Assembly: GCA_027488845.1 (NCBI GenBank)
Contig: JAIYBC010000056.1
Coordinates: 1 to 64,000 of the forward strand
Length of the DNA: 64,000 nt
Reading direction: 5' to 3'
Source of the DNA: Verrucomicrobiales bacterium
GTDB taxonomy: Bacteria > Verrucomicrobiota > Verrucomicrobiia > Limisphaerales > UBA9464
Positions 26,475 through 35,419 of this stretch are shown one piece after another. The notes under the pieces are model-generated. The model was not told the origin of the DNA. It did no database searches and saw nothing but the letters and a program-made list of their open reading frames with translations. A program made the position numbers and the translations under genes. Each line of letters starts with the position of its first letter. The first letter of the stretch is position 1.

Positions 26475-27818
26475 ATGAGAGCCTTGGCGCATGCCCGCCT
26501 CCATTGGCGGCGCGGCGAGCTCGATGCCGCGGAGTTCCGACTCGAACAGGCGGCGAGGGACCAGCCGGAAACCTCATCCGTCCACGCCGAACTGGCGCTG
26601 TTGCGTGTCGCGCAGGAACGGCCCGCTGCGGCCGACGTCGCGCTGCGCGAGGCGTTCGCCCGGGATCCCGATAGCGCCTACGCACGCTACGTCCGGTCCT
26701 ACCTCCGGCTGGCCCTCTTGGGGCGAGCGGGCTGGAGGTCTCCAGGGGACCGGCTTCTGCGTGAGACGGCCCTGCTGAAGGCCATGTCGGATGTCCGGGA
26801 GGCGATCGCGCTGGAACCCTGCGAGCCGCTCTACCGCGTCCGGCTCTCGGAGCTTCTCCGTTTCCACCGGAAACCGGGCGCGGCATTGGAAGTCGCCGAG
26901 AAGGCCGTCGCCCTGGATCCTCGCAACATCCGGGCGTTGTCGGCGCTCGCGTCGGCCCTGGTCGCCTTGGGCAGGCTCGACGCGGGGCGACGCACGTTCC
27001 TTGACGCCCTTTCCCGGGATCCGGAGTCGGCGGAACTCCATGCGCAACTGGGTTGGGCGCTGGTCGAGTTGGAGGACGACTCCGCCGCAGCCCGGTCGTT
27101 TCAGGAGGCGCTCCGGCTGGATCCCTCCCTGGATGAAGCGGCCGCCGGCGCGCTGCTCTGCGCGAAGCGGGAGTCGGCCGTCTACCGATGGGTTTCGGTC
27201 CGGCTGCGTCGATTCATGAGGCGGTCCTCCACCTTCCGGGCCTCCGTCCTGTTGGGTGTCTTCCTGCCCTTTTTTGTCGCGGTCCGTCTGGCCGGTTCCG
27301 GCGCGAAGGGCCCGCTGAGGATCCTCGGCTTGTGCCTCCTCCTGTACCTTCCGGGCCTCCTCGCCTGCGGTTGGGAGCCCTTCCACAACTGGCGCGTCCG
27401 ACGTCACGCCTCCGCCCGGACATCGCTGGCCGAAGGCGTGCGTGCGGGCCGACGCCGGTTCGTCTTCCTGGTGGCCGGGACGATCCTCCTCGCCGGGATC
27501 GCCGGTCTGCTCGGCGCCTGGGATCGACGTGTGTCCCTGGGTTTCGTCGGCCTGGTTCCCGGGGCCGTCGCCTTCGCCTTGGGATGGCGCATCGGCGATT
27601 CCCGGCTTCGGCGTCGGGCCTTGGCCTACGGCGCTTCCGTGGCCGCCGCCGGCGCGCTGGCCGGCCCGTTCCTCGACCGGCACGGTTGGGCCCCGACCGG
27701 ATTGGCGTTTGGCTTATCGATGGCGTTGCCCATCCTTCCGGCCGTCGTACTGAGGAATCGGGATCGACGCTCCCAACGGGAATCCCTGCGGGAGTCCGTC
27801 CGCCGCACGCTGAAATGA
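26475..27818 (+). CDS. TPR protein with C-terminal membrane domain
   Basis: 447 residues. Residues 1-230 are tandem TPR-like repeats (A-L-R-E-A-F-A-R-D-P-D-S, A-L-E-V-A-E-K-A-V-A-L-D-P, S-F-Q-E-A-L-R-L-D-P). From about 250 to 430 there are five or so hydrophobic segments separated by Arg-rich loops, with a basic tail. No catalytic motif is seen. The last base pairs overlap the next gene as ATGA, so the two are translationally coupled. Together with the preceding TPR-AAA gene they look like a unit; the membrane domain may be the anchor and the TPRs a docking surface. Function unknown. Confidence 0.78.
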   Translation: MRALAHARLHWRRGELDAAEFRLEQAARDQPETSSVHAELALLRVAQERPAAADVALREAFARDPDSAYARYVRSYLRLALLGRAGWRSPGDRLLRETALLKAMSDVREAIALEPCEPLYRVRLSELLRFHRKPGAALEVAEKAVALDPRNIRALSALASALVALGRLDAGRRTFLDALSRDPESAELHAQLGWALVELEDDSAAARSFQEALRLDPSLDEAAAGALLCAKRESAVYRWVSVRLRRFMRRSSTFRASVLLGVFLPFFVAVRLAGSGAKGPLRILGLCLLLYLPGLLACGWEPFHNWRVRRHASARTSLAEGVRAGRRRFVFLVAGTILLAGIAGLLGAWDRRVSLGFVGLVPGAVAFALGWRIGDSRLRRRALAYGASVAAAGALAGPFLDRHGWAPTGLAFGLSMALPILPAVVLRNRDRRSQRESLRESVRRTLK

Positions 27819-29110
27819 ACCGGAATCCGAACCTGGAACGAGGCCGTCTGCTCATGGGGCAGGCACGTTTGGAGCTGGCCGCCGAGCAGTTCCGCCTGGT
27901 GCTGGCCGCCGAGCCCGACCATGCCGAGGCGCACGCGCTGCTCTCCCTGTGCCTGGTGTCGCAGGAGCGGTTCGACGAGGCCGAGTCGGAGGCGCGTCAG
28001 GCGGTCGGCTTGGCGCCGGACGACGCCTTTGCCCATTACGCCCTGGCCCGCGTGCTGATCGCGCGCAACCGGCTCGACGAAGCCGTGGCCGCCATCGCCG
28101 AGTCCCTGCGGGCGGAGCCCGAGGACGCCGACTACCATGCGGTCCACGCCGAGATCCGGTTCGCGCGCCGGGAGTGGGCGGAGACGCTCGCCGCGGCGGA
28201 GAACGGTCTCCGCTTCGATCCCGAGCACGTCGGCTGCAACAACCTCCGGGCCCTGGCGCTGGTGAAGCTGGGGCGGGCCAAGGAGGCCGGGGAGACCATC
28301 GACGCCACCTTGGCGCGTTCGCCGGAGGATGCGATGTCCCACGCCAACCGGGGTTGGACCCTGCTGGAGCAGGGCGACCGGAAGCGGGCGCTGCACCATT
28401 TCCGGGAATCCCTGCGCCTGGAGCCGAACAACGAGTGGGCCCGGTCCGGGATCGTGGAGGCGCTCAAGGCCGGCAACCCGGTCTATGCGGTGATGCTCCG
28501 CTACTTCCTCTGGATGCAGAAGCTCAGCCAGACCGCGCAGTGGGCGGTGGTCTTCGGCGGCTACATCGGGAACCGCCTGCTCGGCTCCCTCGCCGCCTCG
28601 AACCCGGAACTGGCACCGTGGGTCAACCCGATCCGCTACGCCTACCTCGTCTTCGCGCTGCTCACCTGGCTTGCCCAGCCGCTCTTCAACCTGCTCCTGC
28701 GGTTGAACCGGGACGGCCGGCTGGCCTTGAACGAGGAGGAGACCCGCAGCGCGAACCTGGTCGGCGCCTGTCTCGGGATGTCCATCGGCTCCGCGGCGCT
28801 CTGGGCCGTTTCCGGCTTTTCCGGCCGGTTCTTCCTGCCCGTGCTCCTCTTCTTCGCCCTTTCGCTGCCCGTCTCGGGCTGCTTCTCGGTCCCGCACGGC
28901 TGGCCGCGCAAGGTCATGGGCGTCTTCGCCTCCCTGATGGCGGCCTGCACGTTCGTCGCGGTCTGGACCCATGGGGTCCTCGGCGCGGGCGACTCCGCCG
29001 GCGGCCTCGCCGCCGACCTCGGGAGCGCCGCCATCGGGCTCTTCGTCGTCGGCTGCATCGCCTGCCCCTGGATCGTCAACGGGCTGATCATGGTCCGGCC
29101 ACGGCGCTGA
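27815..29110 (+). CDS. TPR protein with C-terminal multi-pass membrane domain
   Basis: 431 residues from ATG 27815, coupled to the upstream gene by a 4-bp overlap. Five to six TPR motifs fill residues 1-215 (A-R-L-E-L-A-A-E-Q-F-R-L, A-E-S-E-A-R-Q-A-V-G-L-A-P-D-D). A membrane domain with about five or six helices follows (about 230-430). The layout parallels that of the preceding gene, suggesting an old duplication with divergence. Similar TPR-membrane proteins are common in Verrucomicrobia and Planctomycetes without known function. Convergent with the serine hydrolase gene 14 bp downstream. Confidence 0.8.
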   Translation: MNRNPNLERGRLLMGQARLELAAEQFRLVLAAEPDHAEAHALLSLCLVSQERFDEAESEARQAVGLAPDDAFAHYALARVLIARNRLDEAVAAIAESLRAEPEDADYHAVHAEIRFARREWAETLAAAENGLRFDPEHVGCNNLRALALVKLGRAKEAGETIDATLARSPEDAMSHANRGWTLLEQGDRKRALHHFRESLRLEPNNEWARSGIVEALKAGNPVYAVMLRYFLWMQKLSQTAQWAVVFGGYIGNRLLGSLAASNPELAPWVNPIRYAYLVFALLTWLAQPLFNLLLRLNRDGRLALNEEETRSANLVGACLGMSIGSAALWAVSGFSGRFFLPVLLFFALSLPVSGCFSVPHGWPRKVMGVFASLMAACTFVAVWTHGVLGAGDSAGGLAADLGSAAIGLFVVGCIACPWIVNGLIMVRPRR

Positions 29111-29124
29111 AGGCGCCGCGCGGC

Positions 29125-30360
29125 TCATTCCAGCGCCTGCATCACCGCGGTTCGGAACCGGGTGAACAGGCCGTGCTGGTCGAAGGGCACGTGCTGGCAG
29201 AAGACCAGGCCCACGACCTTCTCCCGCGGATCCACGAAGAAGTGCGTCGTCGCCGCGCCGCTCCAGAAGAAGGTCCCTTCGCTCACCGCTTCGCCCGCGG
29301 CCGCGGGATCCATGCGGACGGCGCTGAACAGTCCCCAGCCGTCGGCGGCGTTGAAGGCGTGGACGCCCGGCGGGAGCGTGTTCATTCGGGCCAGTTCCAC
29401 GGTCTTCCGTCCGAGGATCCGTTCTCCGTCGAGCGCCCCGCCGTCGAGCAGGCATTGGGCGAAGCGGGCGTAGTCGCCGATGGTGGAGAACAGTCCGGCG
29501 CCGCCCGACTCGATCCCGCGGCCCGGCTCGGGGTAGACGCCCAACAGCGGTGCCGTCGTCGCCAACCGCCCATCCCGGAACTCGTGCAGCGAGGCGATCC
29601 GTCCGCGCTCGGACCCGGGGACGCGGAATCCGGTGTCCCGCAGGCCCAGCGGGGACGTGATGTTCCGCTGCACGTACTCGCCGAAGGACATCCCGGAAAC
29701 CCGCTCGACCAGCAACCCGAGGATGTCGTCCGAGATGCTGTAGTTGTAGGCGACACCCGGTTGGGCGATCAGCGGCAGGCGGGAGACCCGGCCGATGAAT
29801 TCCGTCAGGTCCTTCGAGTTCCAGAGGTCCGCCTTCTTGTACAACTCATGGACCGGCGAACCCGCGAAGAAGTCGTAGGTGAAGCCCGCCGTGTGGTTCA
29901 GCAGCATGCGCACGGTGACCGTGTTCGTGGCCGGGACGAGCACCGGGTTGCCGGCGGTGCCGCCGGTCAGCACCTGGAGCCCCTTCAGTTCCGGCAGCCA
30001 GTTGGCCACGGGGCTGTCCAGGTTGATCCGGTTCCGTTCGACCAACTGGAGCACGGCCACCCCGGTGACGACCTTGGACATCGAGTAGATGCGGAAGAGG
30101 GTGTCCTTCTCCATCGGTTTGCCCGAACCGAGGTCGCGGAAGCCGAAGGTCTTCCAGCCGACGATCTTCCCGTTTCGCGCCACCAGGACGGAGGCACCGG
30201 CATGCCGGCCTTCGCGGACGGTCCCCTCCACGAGGTCGTACACCCGTTGGAAGCGATCCGATGAGAATCCCTCGGCCTCGGGAGTGGAGACCGGCAGGGG
30301 GTCCGCGGCGCGGGCCAGGAGGGCGAGGGTGACGGCGAGGGACAACAGGCGGCAGAGCAT
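29125..30360 (-). CDS. Secreted serine hydrolase, beta-lactamase class C/EstB-like
   Basis: 411 residues from ATG 30360. The signal peptide is L-C-R-L-L-S-L-A-V-T-L-A-L-L-A with cleavage after A-R-A. The beta-lactamase-family fold shows S-M-S-K (nucleophile Ser93 and Lys96), the second motif around Y-N-Y-S (Tyr207), and H-T-A-G-F, typical of family VIII esterases and D,D-carboxypeptidase-like proteins. F-F-V-D-P occurs near the end. Such enzymes hydrolyse esters or amides in the periplasm; true beta-lactamase activity is uncommon in this subgroup. Divergent from smc with a 200-bp gap between them. The frame is open further upstream but lacks a signal peptide. Confidence 0.88.
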   Translation of the reverse strand: MLCRLLSLAVTLALLARAADPLPVSTPEAEGFSSDRFQRVYDLVEGTVREGRHAGASVLVARNGKIVGWKTFGFRDLGSGKPMEKDTLFRIYSMSKVVTGVAVLQLVERNRINLDSPVANWLPELKGLQVLTGGTAGNPVLVPATNTVTVRMLLNHTAGFTYDFFAGSPVHELYKKADLWNSKDLTEFIGRVSRLPLIAQPGVAYNYSISDDILGLLVERVSGMSFGEYVQRNITSPLGLRDTGFRVPGSERGRIASLHEFRDGRLATTAPLLGVYPEPGRGIESGGAGLFSTIGDYARFAQCLLDGGALDGERILGRKTVELARMNTLPPGVHAFNAADGWGLFSAVRMDPAAAGEAVSEGTFFWSGAATTHFFVDPREKVVGLVFCQHVPFDQHGLFTRFRTAVMQALE

Positions 30361-30453
30361 TGCGGAGATGCAAATCGGACCCGTCCACGACGACAACCTC
30401 GGATCTCGCGCCGGGACACCACTTTCCGACCTCTGCACCGTGATCCAGCCCAA

Positions 30454-30497
30454 GTTGTTCACAAAAGAGCCCATCATCTTGTGGGGTTGTGAACAAC
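30454..30497. promoter_or_regulatory. 11-bp perfect inverted repeat in the smc upstream region
   Basis: GTTGTTCACAA (30454-30464) and TTGTGAACAAC (30487-30497) are exact reverse complements separated by 22 bases. They are conspicuously AT-rich for this genome and lie about 70-110 bp before the smc start. TTGTTCACA is one base from the DnaA-box consensus TTWTNCACA, so this could be an inverted pair of weak DnaA sites, or an operator for an unknown repressor acting on smc, the hydrolase or both. Confidence 0.45.
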
Positions 30498-30563
30498 TCA
30501 CCCCCATTAGTAGTGGGTTCCCCCTTGCCAGTGGGGAGGGGGATTCGTCCCAATCGGTCCGCC

Positions 30564-33500
30564 ATGTACCTCAAAAACCTGACCGTGCTCGGGTTCAAGA
30601 GCTTTGCCGACAAGACAAGCCTGAACTTCCAGGAAGGCGTGACCGCCATCGTGGGCCCGAACGGCTGCGGCAAGTCCAACGTCTCGGACGCCATCCGTTG
30701 GGTGCTGGGCGAGCAGTCGGCGAAAGCCCTGCGCGGTGGCGAGATGGCGGACGTGATCTTCAACGGGACGGACACCCGTAAGCCGATGGGCATGGCCGAG
30801 GTGTCGCTGACCATCGGGGACGTCGATGCGGATCCGTTGAGGGCGGCGGGCATCCCGGTGGACTTCAACGAGGTCACCTTGACCCGGCGGGTCTTCCGGG
30901 ACGGCGGCAGCGAGTACTTCCTGAACAAGACCTCGTGCCGTCTGCGGGACATCCAGCAGCTGTTCGCCGGCACGGGCATGGGCAAGACGAGCTACTCGAT
31001 CATGGCCCAGGGGAACATCACCCAGATCCTTTCGAGCAAGCCGGACGACCGCCGGTTGGTGTTCGAGGAGGCGGCGGGGATCACGCGGTTCAAGCAGCAG
31101 AAGAAGGAGGCCCTGCGGAAGCTGGAGGCCACGGAGCAGAACCTGTTGCGGGTGGAGGACCTGATCCGCGAGGTGAAGCGGCAGATCGGCTCGCTGCAAC
31201 GCCAGGCGGGGAAGGCGCGGCGCTTCAAGGGATTCCAGGCGGAGCTGCAGCACCTGGAAACCCAGCTGGCCCGGCACCAGTTCGACGTCCTCACCGAGGA
31301 GATCGCCCAGCGGAAGTCCGGCGCGGAACGGGCCCAGCTCGACCTCGAGGTCGGCCAGGAGACCTTGATCCGGCTCGAGGACGAGGTGCTGCAGCTGCGG
31401 ACCCGGCTGACCGAGCTGGAGCACAGCATCTCGCTGCAGCAGCAGCGGGGACTGGAGCTGAAGGGCGAGAGCGACCGCCAGGAGAGCACGATCGGCTTCA
31501 ACCAGCAGCGGCTGGCCGAGCTGGCCGAGCAGAACGCGCGGGCGGGGCAGGACATCTCGCAGTTCGGCGAGCGCCGTTCCATCGCGGAGGCCGAACTCGA
31601 CTCGGTCATCGAACGCACCGCGTCCTCGCAGGCGGCGGTGGAGACGCTGCGCCTGGACCTCACGGTGAAGCGGGAGGCGCTCTCCGTGGTGGAGCGGGAG
31701 CTTTCCCTCAAGCAGGAGGAACTGCGCAAGGCCCAGAGCGACGCCTTCAATTCCACCCAGGCGCTCGGCCGGATCCGCAACGAGATCAACCAGCTCGCGC
31801 TGCAGCTCGAGGGCAATGTCGTCCGCCTCGAGAAGCTCGGTTCCGAGAAGCTCCAGTTCGAGGAGGAACGGCTGCGGCTCGAGGCGCAGACCGACGAGTT
31901 CCAGCGCCAGGTGGAGTCGGAGCGCGAACGCGTCCAGTCGTCCCGCATGACCCTGGAGGAGCGGCAGGCGCGCCTGCGTGAGATCCAGTCCGAGATCCAG
32001 CAGGCCACGCAGTCGCTCGACGCCCTCCTGCGTCAGCAGGCCGAGAAGCGTTCGCGGCTCACGGTGCTGGAGCAACTCGACACCCAGCACGAGGGCTTCG
32101 GCGCCGGCGCCCTTGCCGCGCTGAGGCAGAGCCGCCACGTCCTCGGCACGCTCGCCGACCGCATCCGCGTGCCCGACGCGCACGTCGCCGCCGTGGAGGT
32201 CGCCCTCGGGACCCTGCTCCAGCTCGTGCTCACCGCGGATCCCGAGGGCGCCACGGAGATCCTCAACGACCTCGCCGCCGGGAAGAAGGGGCGTGCCAGC
32301 ATCGCCGCGTTGTCGCTCGCCCCAGCGATCGGCGGCGCCGCCACCGGGGTGCCGGAAGGCGCCATCCCCGCGCTCTCGGTGATCACGGTGGAGGAGTCCG
32401 CCCAAGGGCTCGTGACCGCCCTGCTGGAGCGCACGCTCATCGTTCCGGACCTCGCCACGGCCACCGCGGCGGTGCGGGCGGGCGCGGTGGGATTCGACTT
32501 CGTGACGCCGACGGGCGAGCTGTTGGACCGGCGCGGCATCCTGACCGGCGGCGCGCAGTCGGCGGGCGGCAAGGCGCCGGCCAGCATCCTCGGCCGCAAG
32601 AACCAGATCGCGGAGCTCCAGGCGGAACTCGCGGCCTTGCAGGAGCGCATCGCAGACGAGAGCCGGGCGAAGGGGGCGCTGCAGTCGGAGCAGTCCGCCA
32701 TCCAGGCCGGCCTCGAGCAGGCCCGGACCGAGCTGCGCCAGCAGGAGGTCGCCGTCGCCACCCGCCAGGGCGAGTTCAACGCCCTGCAGTCCTCCCGCCG
32801 TTCGCTCGACGCGCGCCTGGACCAGGTCGGACGCGAGCTCGCGGCCCTTTCCTCGCAGGAGGGCTTGAACCTCCAGCGCCGGGAATCCCTCGCCGCGCAG
32901 CTTGCCGAGTTCGAGCAGCGCGAGTCGTTCGCCACCTCCCGCGTCTCCGGACTCGGGGTCGAGGTCGAGGACCTCCGTTCCCGCCGGGACACGGCGACCC
33001 AGGCGGCCAACGACTCCAAGGTGGCCCTGGCCACCGAGGAGCAGATGCTCGCCTCGCATCTGCGTCAGCGCGCCCCGTTGGAGCAGCGGATCCGGGAGCT
33101 CACCGCCGCCATGGAGCGGCTCGACCGCGAACGCGGGCTCTTCGACGAGCGCCGCGGCAACTTCGAGGCCGGCATCGGCCAGTGCCGCCGCGAGATCGAA
33201 CGCCTCGCACAGGAACGTGCCGTCCTCGCCGGACAGACCGCCCAGCTGGTGGACGAACGGAAGTTCGTGGAAGGCGAGATCCAGGCCCGGGAGGAGCAGC
33301 TGCGCGAGCGCCGGGCCCGCGTCACCACGCTCCACAACCTGCGGTCCCAGCTCGAGGTCGAGCTGGCCCAACGCACGATCACCCTCGAGAACCTCCGCGA
33401 GCGCATCCAGCAGAAGTACCAGCTCGCCCTCGAGGACATCCGCGGCGAGGGCATCCGAATCACCCTCGCCGAGGAAGGCCAACCCAAGGTGGAGACGATC

Positions 33501-34283
33501 TCGCTCGACGAGATGGCCTCGGCCGGTCTCGCCACGGACTGGGTCGCCGTCGCCGCGCAGGTCCAGTCGCTCCAGAAGAAGGTGGACGAGATGGGCCCGG
33601 TCAACCTGGTGGCCATCGAGGAGTACGAGGAGGCCGAGCAGCGGCACACGTTCCTCCAGACCCAGTACGACGACCTCGTGAAGGCCAAGTCGGAGCTGGT
33701 CGAGGTGATCAACCGCATCAACACCGAGACCAAGTCGATGTTCGTCGAGACGTTCGAGAAGATCCGGACGAACTTCCAGACGATGTTCACCGAGATGTTC
33801 GGCGGCGGCAAGGCGGACCTGAAGCTGACCGCGGCCGACGACGTCCTGGAGGCCGGCATCGACATCGTGGCGCGTCCCCCGGGCAAGCAGCTGCAGAGCA
33901 TCTCCCTGCTGTCGGGCGGCGAGCAGACGATGACCGCCGTGGCGCTCCTCTTCGCCATCTACCAGGTGAAGCCGTCCCCGTTCTGCGTGCTCGACGAGCT
34001 CGACGCCCCGCTCGACGAGTCGAACATCAACCGGTTCACCGCGGTGTTGAAGCGCTTCCTCGACCACAGCCAGTTCGTGGTCATCACCCACAACAAGCGC
34101 ACCATCGGCATGGCGGACGTGCTCTACGGCGTCACCATGCAGGAGCGCGGCGTCAGCAAGATCGTCAGCGTCCGCTTCAACAAGGAGGAGGGCGCACCCG
34201 AGCGCGTCACCGAACCCGCGAGCATCGCCGACGCCGTCCGCGAGGCCCGTCCGCCCGAGGCGGAACTGTCCCTTCCCAAGTGA
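30564..34283 (+). CDS. smc: Chromosome segregation protein SMC
   Basis: 1239 residues. The N-terminal head has Walker A G-P-N-G-C-G-K-S-N (31-39) and the start F-K-S-F-A-D-K. Long coiled coils run about 170-500 and 670-1010, flanking a hinge around 510-665 (G-F-G-A-G-A-L-A-A-L, glycine-rich L-T-G-G). The C-terminal head has the ABC signature L-S-G-G-E-Q-T and Walker B F-C-V-L-D-E-L-D-A-P-L-D-E. The length is normal. The protein organises and segregates the chromosome as an ATP-dependent ring with ScpA and ScpB, neither of which is adjacent. ATG 30564 matches the conserved N-terminus M-Y-L-K-N-L-T; an in-frame upstream extension runs over hairpin-rich leader sequence. A short CCGCGG hairpin follows the stop at 34286-34301 without a T-run. 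Confidence 0.97.
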   Translation: MYLKNLTVLGFKSFADKTSLNFQEGVTAIVGPNGCGKSNVSDAIRWVLGEQSAKALRGGEMADVIFNGTDTRKPMGMAEVSLTIGDVDADPLRAAGIPVDFNEVTLTRRVFRDGGSEYFLNKTSCRLRDIQQLFAGTGMGKTSYSIMAQGNITQILSSKPDDRRLVFEEAAGITRFKQQKKEALRKLEATEQNLLRVEDLIREVKRQIGSLQRQAGKARRFKGFQAELQHLETQLARHQFDVLTEEIAQRKSGAERAQLDLEVGQETLIRLEDEVLQLRTRLTELEHSISLQQQRGLELKGESDRQESTIGFNQQRLAELAEQNARAGQDISQFGERRSIAEAELDSVIERTASSQAAVETLRLDLTVKREALSVVERELSLKQEELRKAQSDAFNSTQALGRIRNEINQLALQLEGNVVRLEKLGSEKLQFEEERLRLEAQTDEFQRQVESERERVQSSRMTLEERQARLREIQSEIQQATQSLDALLRQQAEKRSRLTVLEQLDTQHEGFGAGALAALRQSRHVLGTLADRIRVPDAHVAAVEVALGTLLQLVLTADPEGATEILNDLAAGKKGRASIAALSLAPAIGGAATGVPEGAIPALSVITVEESAQGLVTALLERTLIVPDLATATAAVRAGAVGFDFVTPTGELLDRRGILTGGAQSAGGKAPASILGRKNQIAELQAELAALQERIADESRAKGALQSEQSAIQAGLEQARTELRQQEVAVATRQGEFNALQSSRRSLDARLDQVGRELAALSSQEGLNLQRRESLAAQLAEFEQRESFATSRVSGLGVEVEDLRSRRDTATQAANDSKVALATEEQMLASHLRQRAPLEQRIRELTAAMERLDRERGLFDERRGNFEAGIGQCRREIERLAQERAVLAGQTAQLVDERKFVEGEIQAREEQLRERRARVTTLHNLRSQLEVELAQRTITLENLRERIQQKYQLALEDIRGEGIRITLAEEGQPKVETISLDEMASAGLATDWVAVAAQVQSLQKKVDEMGPVNLVAIEEYEEAEQRHTFLQTQYDDLVKAKSELVEVINRINTETKSMFVETFEKIRTNFQTMFTEMFGGGKADLKLTAADDVLEAGIDIVARPPGKQLQSISLLSGGEQTMTAVALLFAIYQVKPSPFCVLDELDAPLDESNINRFTAVLKRFLDHSQFVVITHNKRTIGMADVLYGVTMQERGVSKIVSVRFNKEEGAPERVTEPASIADAVREARPPEAELSLPK

Positions 34284-34347
34284 CCCCGCGGTCCTCCGCG
34301 GCTCCTTTGGCTTGGCCCCGGCGATGGCATCCCGATAGCCTGCGTCC

Positions 34348-35406
34348 GTGAAACGGTCCCGGATCCCCGCGGTCCTGATGCTGGCCGCGCTGCTCGGCCC
34401 GACGGATGCCGTCGGAGCGCAGCGCCTGGTCCGGATCCGCGACCTCGAGGGATTTGTCCGGGACGCCGATGTCGATGCCGCCCCGGGCGGCACGTGGACT
34501 TCCACGGAGATCGCTTCCGGCCCCGCTTTCCGGGAACTGGTCGTCTCATGGAACGCCCGTGCCGGCGTGTCCTGCCGAGTCGAAGTCCAGGTCCGCACCG
34601 GCTCCGACTGGGGCCGCTGGTGGCGTGTCGCCGACTGGAGCCCGGATCGCGGCCCGGGACGCAGCAGCCTCGAGGGACAGAAGGCCGACGGACAGCACCT
34701 CGACACCGACACCCTGGTGCTCGAGCGGGAGGCAACGGCGGCGCGGATCCGCGTCTCGGTGCCTCCCGCGGACCTTCCGCTGCTTGCCCTGAGCTTCTGG
34801 TCGCCGGATGCGCCGGTTGCCGCCGGCGAAACGCCGGTGGGCAACCACCAGGTGCCGCCCTTGGACGTGCCGCGTCGTTCGCAGGCCGATTTCCCCGAGG
34901 GAGTCACCCGTTGGTGCAGTCCCACGAGCACCTCGATGCTGCTCGGCCATTGGGCCGGCGTCCTGGGACGTCCGGAGATCGATGCCCCGGTGCCGGTGGT
35001 CGCCGCAGGGGTGGACGATCCGGCCTGGGGTGGCACCGGGAACTGGGTCTTCAACACCGCCTACGCGGGTACCAGGCCCGGACTTCAGTCCTGTGTTGCC
35101 CGACTCGGCGGCGTGGACGACCTCGCTGCGTTGAACGCCGCAGGCATCCCGGTCGCCGTCTCCGTTTCCTACGCCCAGCTCAAGGGCGCCGCCAAGATCG
35201 CCCCCGGCGACGGGCATCTCGTGGTCGTCTGCGGCTTCTCCGGCGACCAGGTGGTCCTCAACGACCCGGGAGTCCGCCTGTCACGGGTCCGTCGCGAGTT
35301 CCCCTTGGTCGATTTCCGACGCGCATGGGACGCCAGCCATCGCACGGCGTACCTCGTCTGGCCCATCGACCGGGCCCTGCCTCCAAGCCCCAACGGCACC
35401 TGGTAG
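34348..35406 (+). CDS. Secreted C39-like cysteine peptidase
   Basis: 352 residues. The signal peptide ends near V-G-A-Q (about 24). An N-terminal beta-rich domain (30-160) is followed by a papain-fold C39-like domain with W-C-S-P-T-S-T-S-M-L (catalytic Cys190), G-D-G-H-L-V-V-V-C-G-F (His290) and L-N-D-P-G (Asn305/Asp306). Unlike bacteriocin-transporter C39 domains it is free-standing and secreted, like the many uncharacterised C39 peptidases of soil bacteria. The substrate is unknown. It lies between smc and a PlsC-like gene, with only 13 bp to the latter. Confidence 0.84.
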   Translation: MKRSRIPAVLMLAALLGPTDAVGAQRLVRIRDLEGFVRDADVDAAPGGTWTSTEIASGPAFRELVVSWNARAGVSCRVEVQVRTGSDWGRWWRVADWSPDRGPGRSSLEGQKADGQHLDTDTLVLEREATAARIRVSVPPADLPLLALSFWSPDAPVAAGETPVGNHQVPPLDVPRRSQADFPEGVTRWCSPTSTSMLLGHWAGVLGRPEIDAPVPVVAAGVDDPAWGGTGNWVFNTAYAGTRPGLQSCVARLGGVDDLAALNAAGIPVAVSVSYAQLKGAAKIAPGDGHLVVVCGFSGDQVVLNDPGVRLSRVRREFPLVDFRRAWDASHRTAYLVWPIDRALPPSPNGTW

Positions 35407-35419
35407 CCGCATTCCTTCC

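Noticed and set aside
30454-30497. SOS (LexA) box made of TGTTC and GAACA before smc
   Set aside because: Verrucomicrobial LexA sites need a very short spacer; here the halves are about 30 bases apart.
30507-35057. 1516-codon minus-strand frame opposite smc
   Set aside because: Antisense shadow of smc; leucine-rich translation comes from complementing its Gln/Glu coiled-coil codons.
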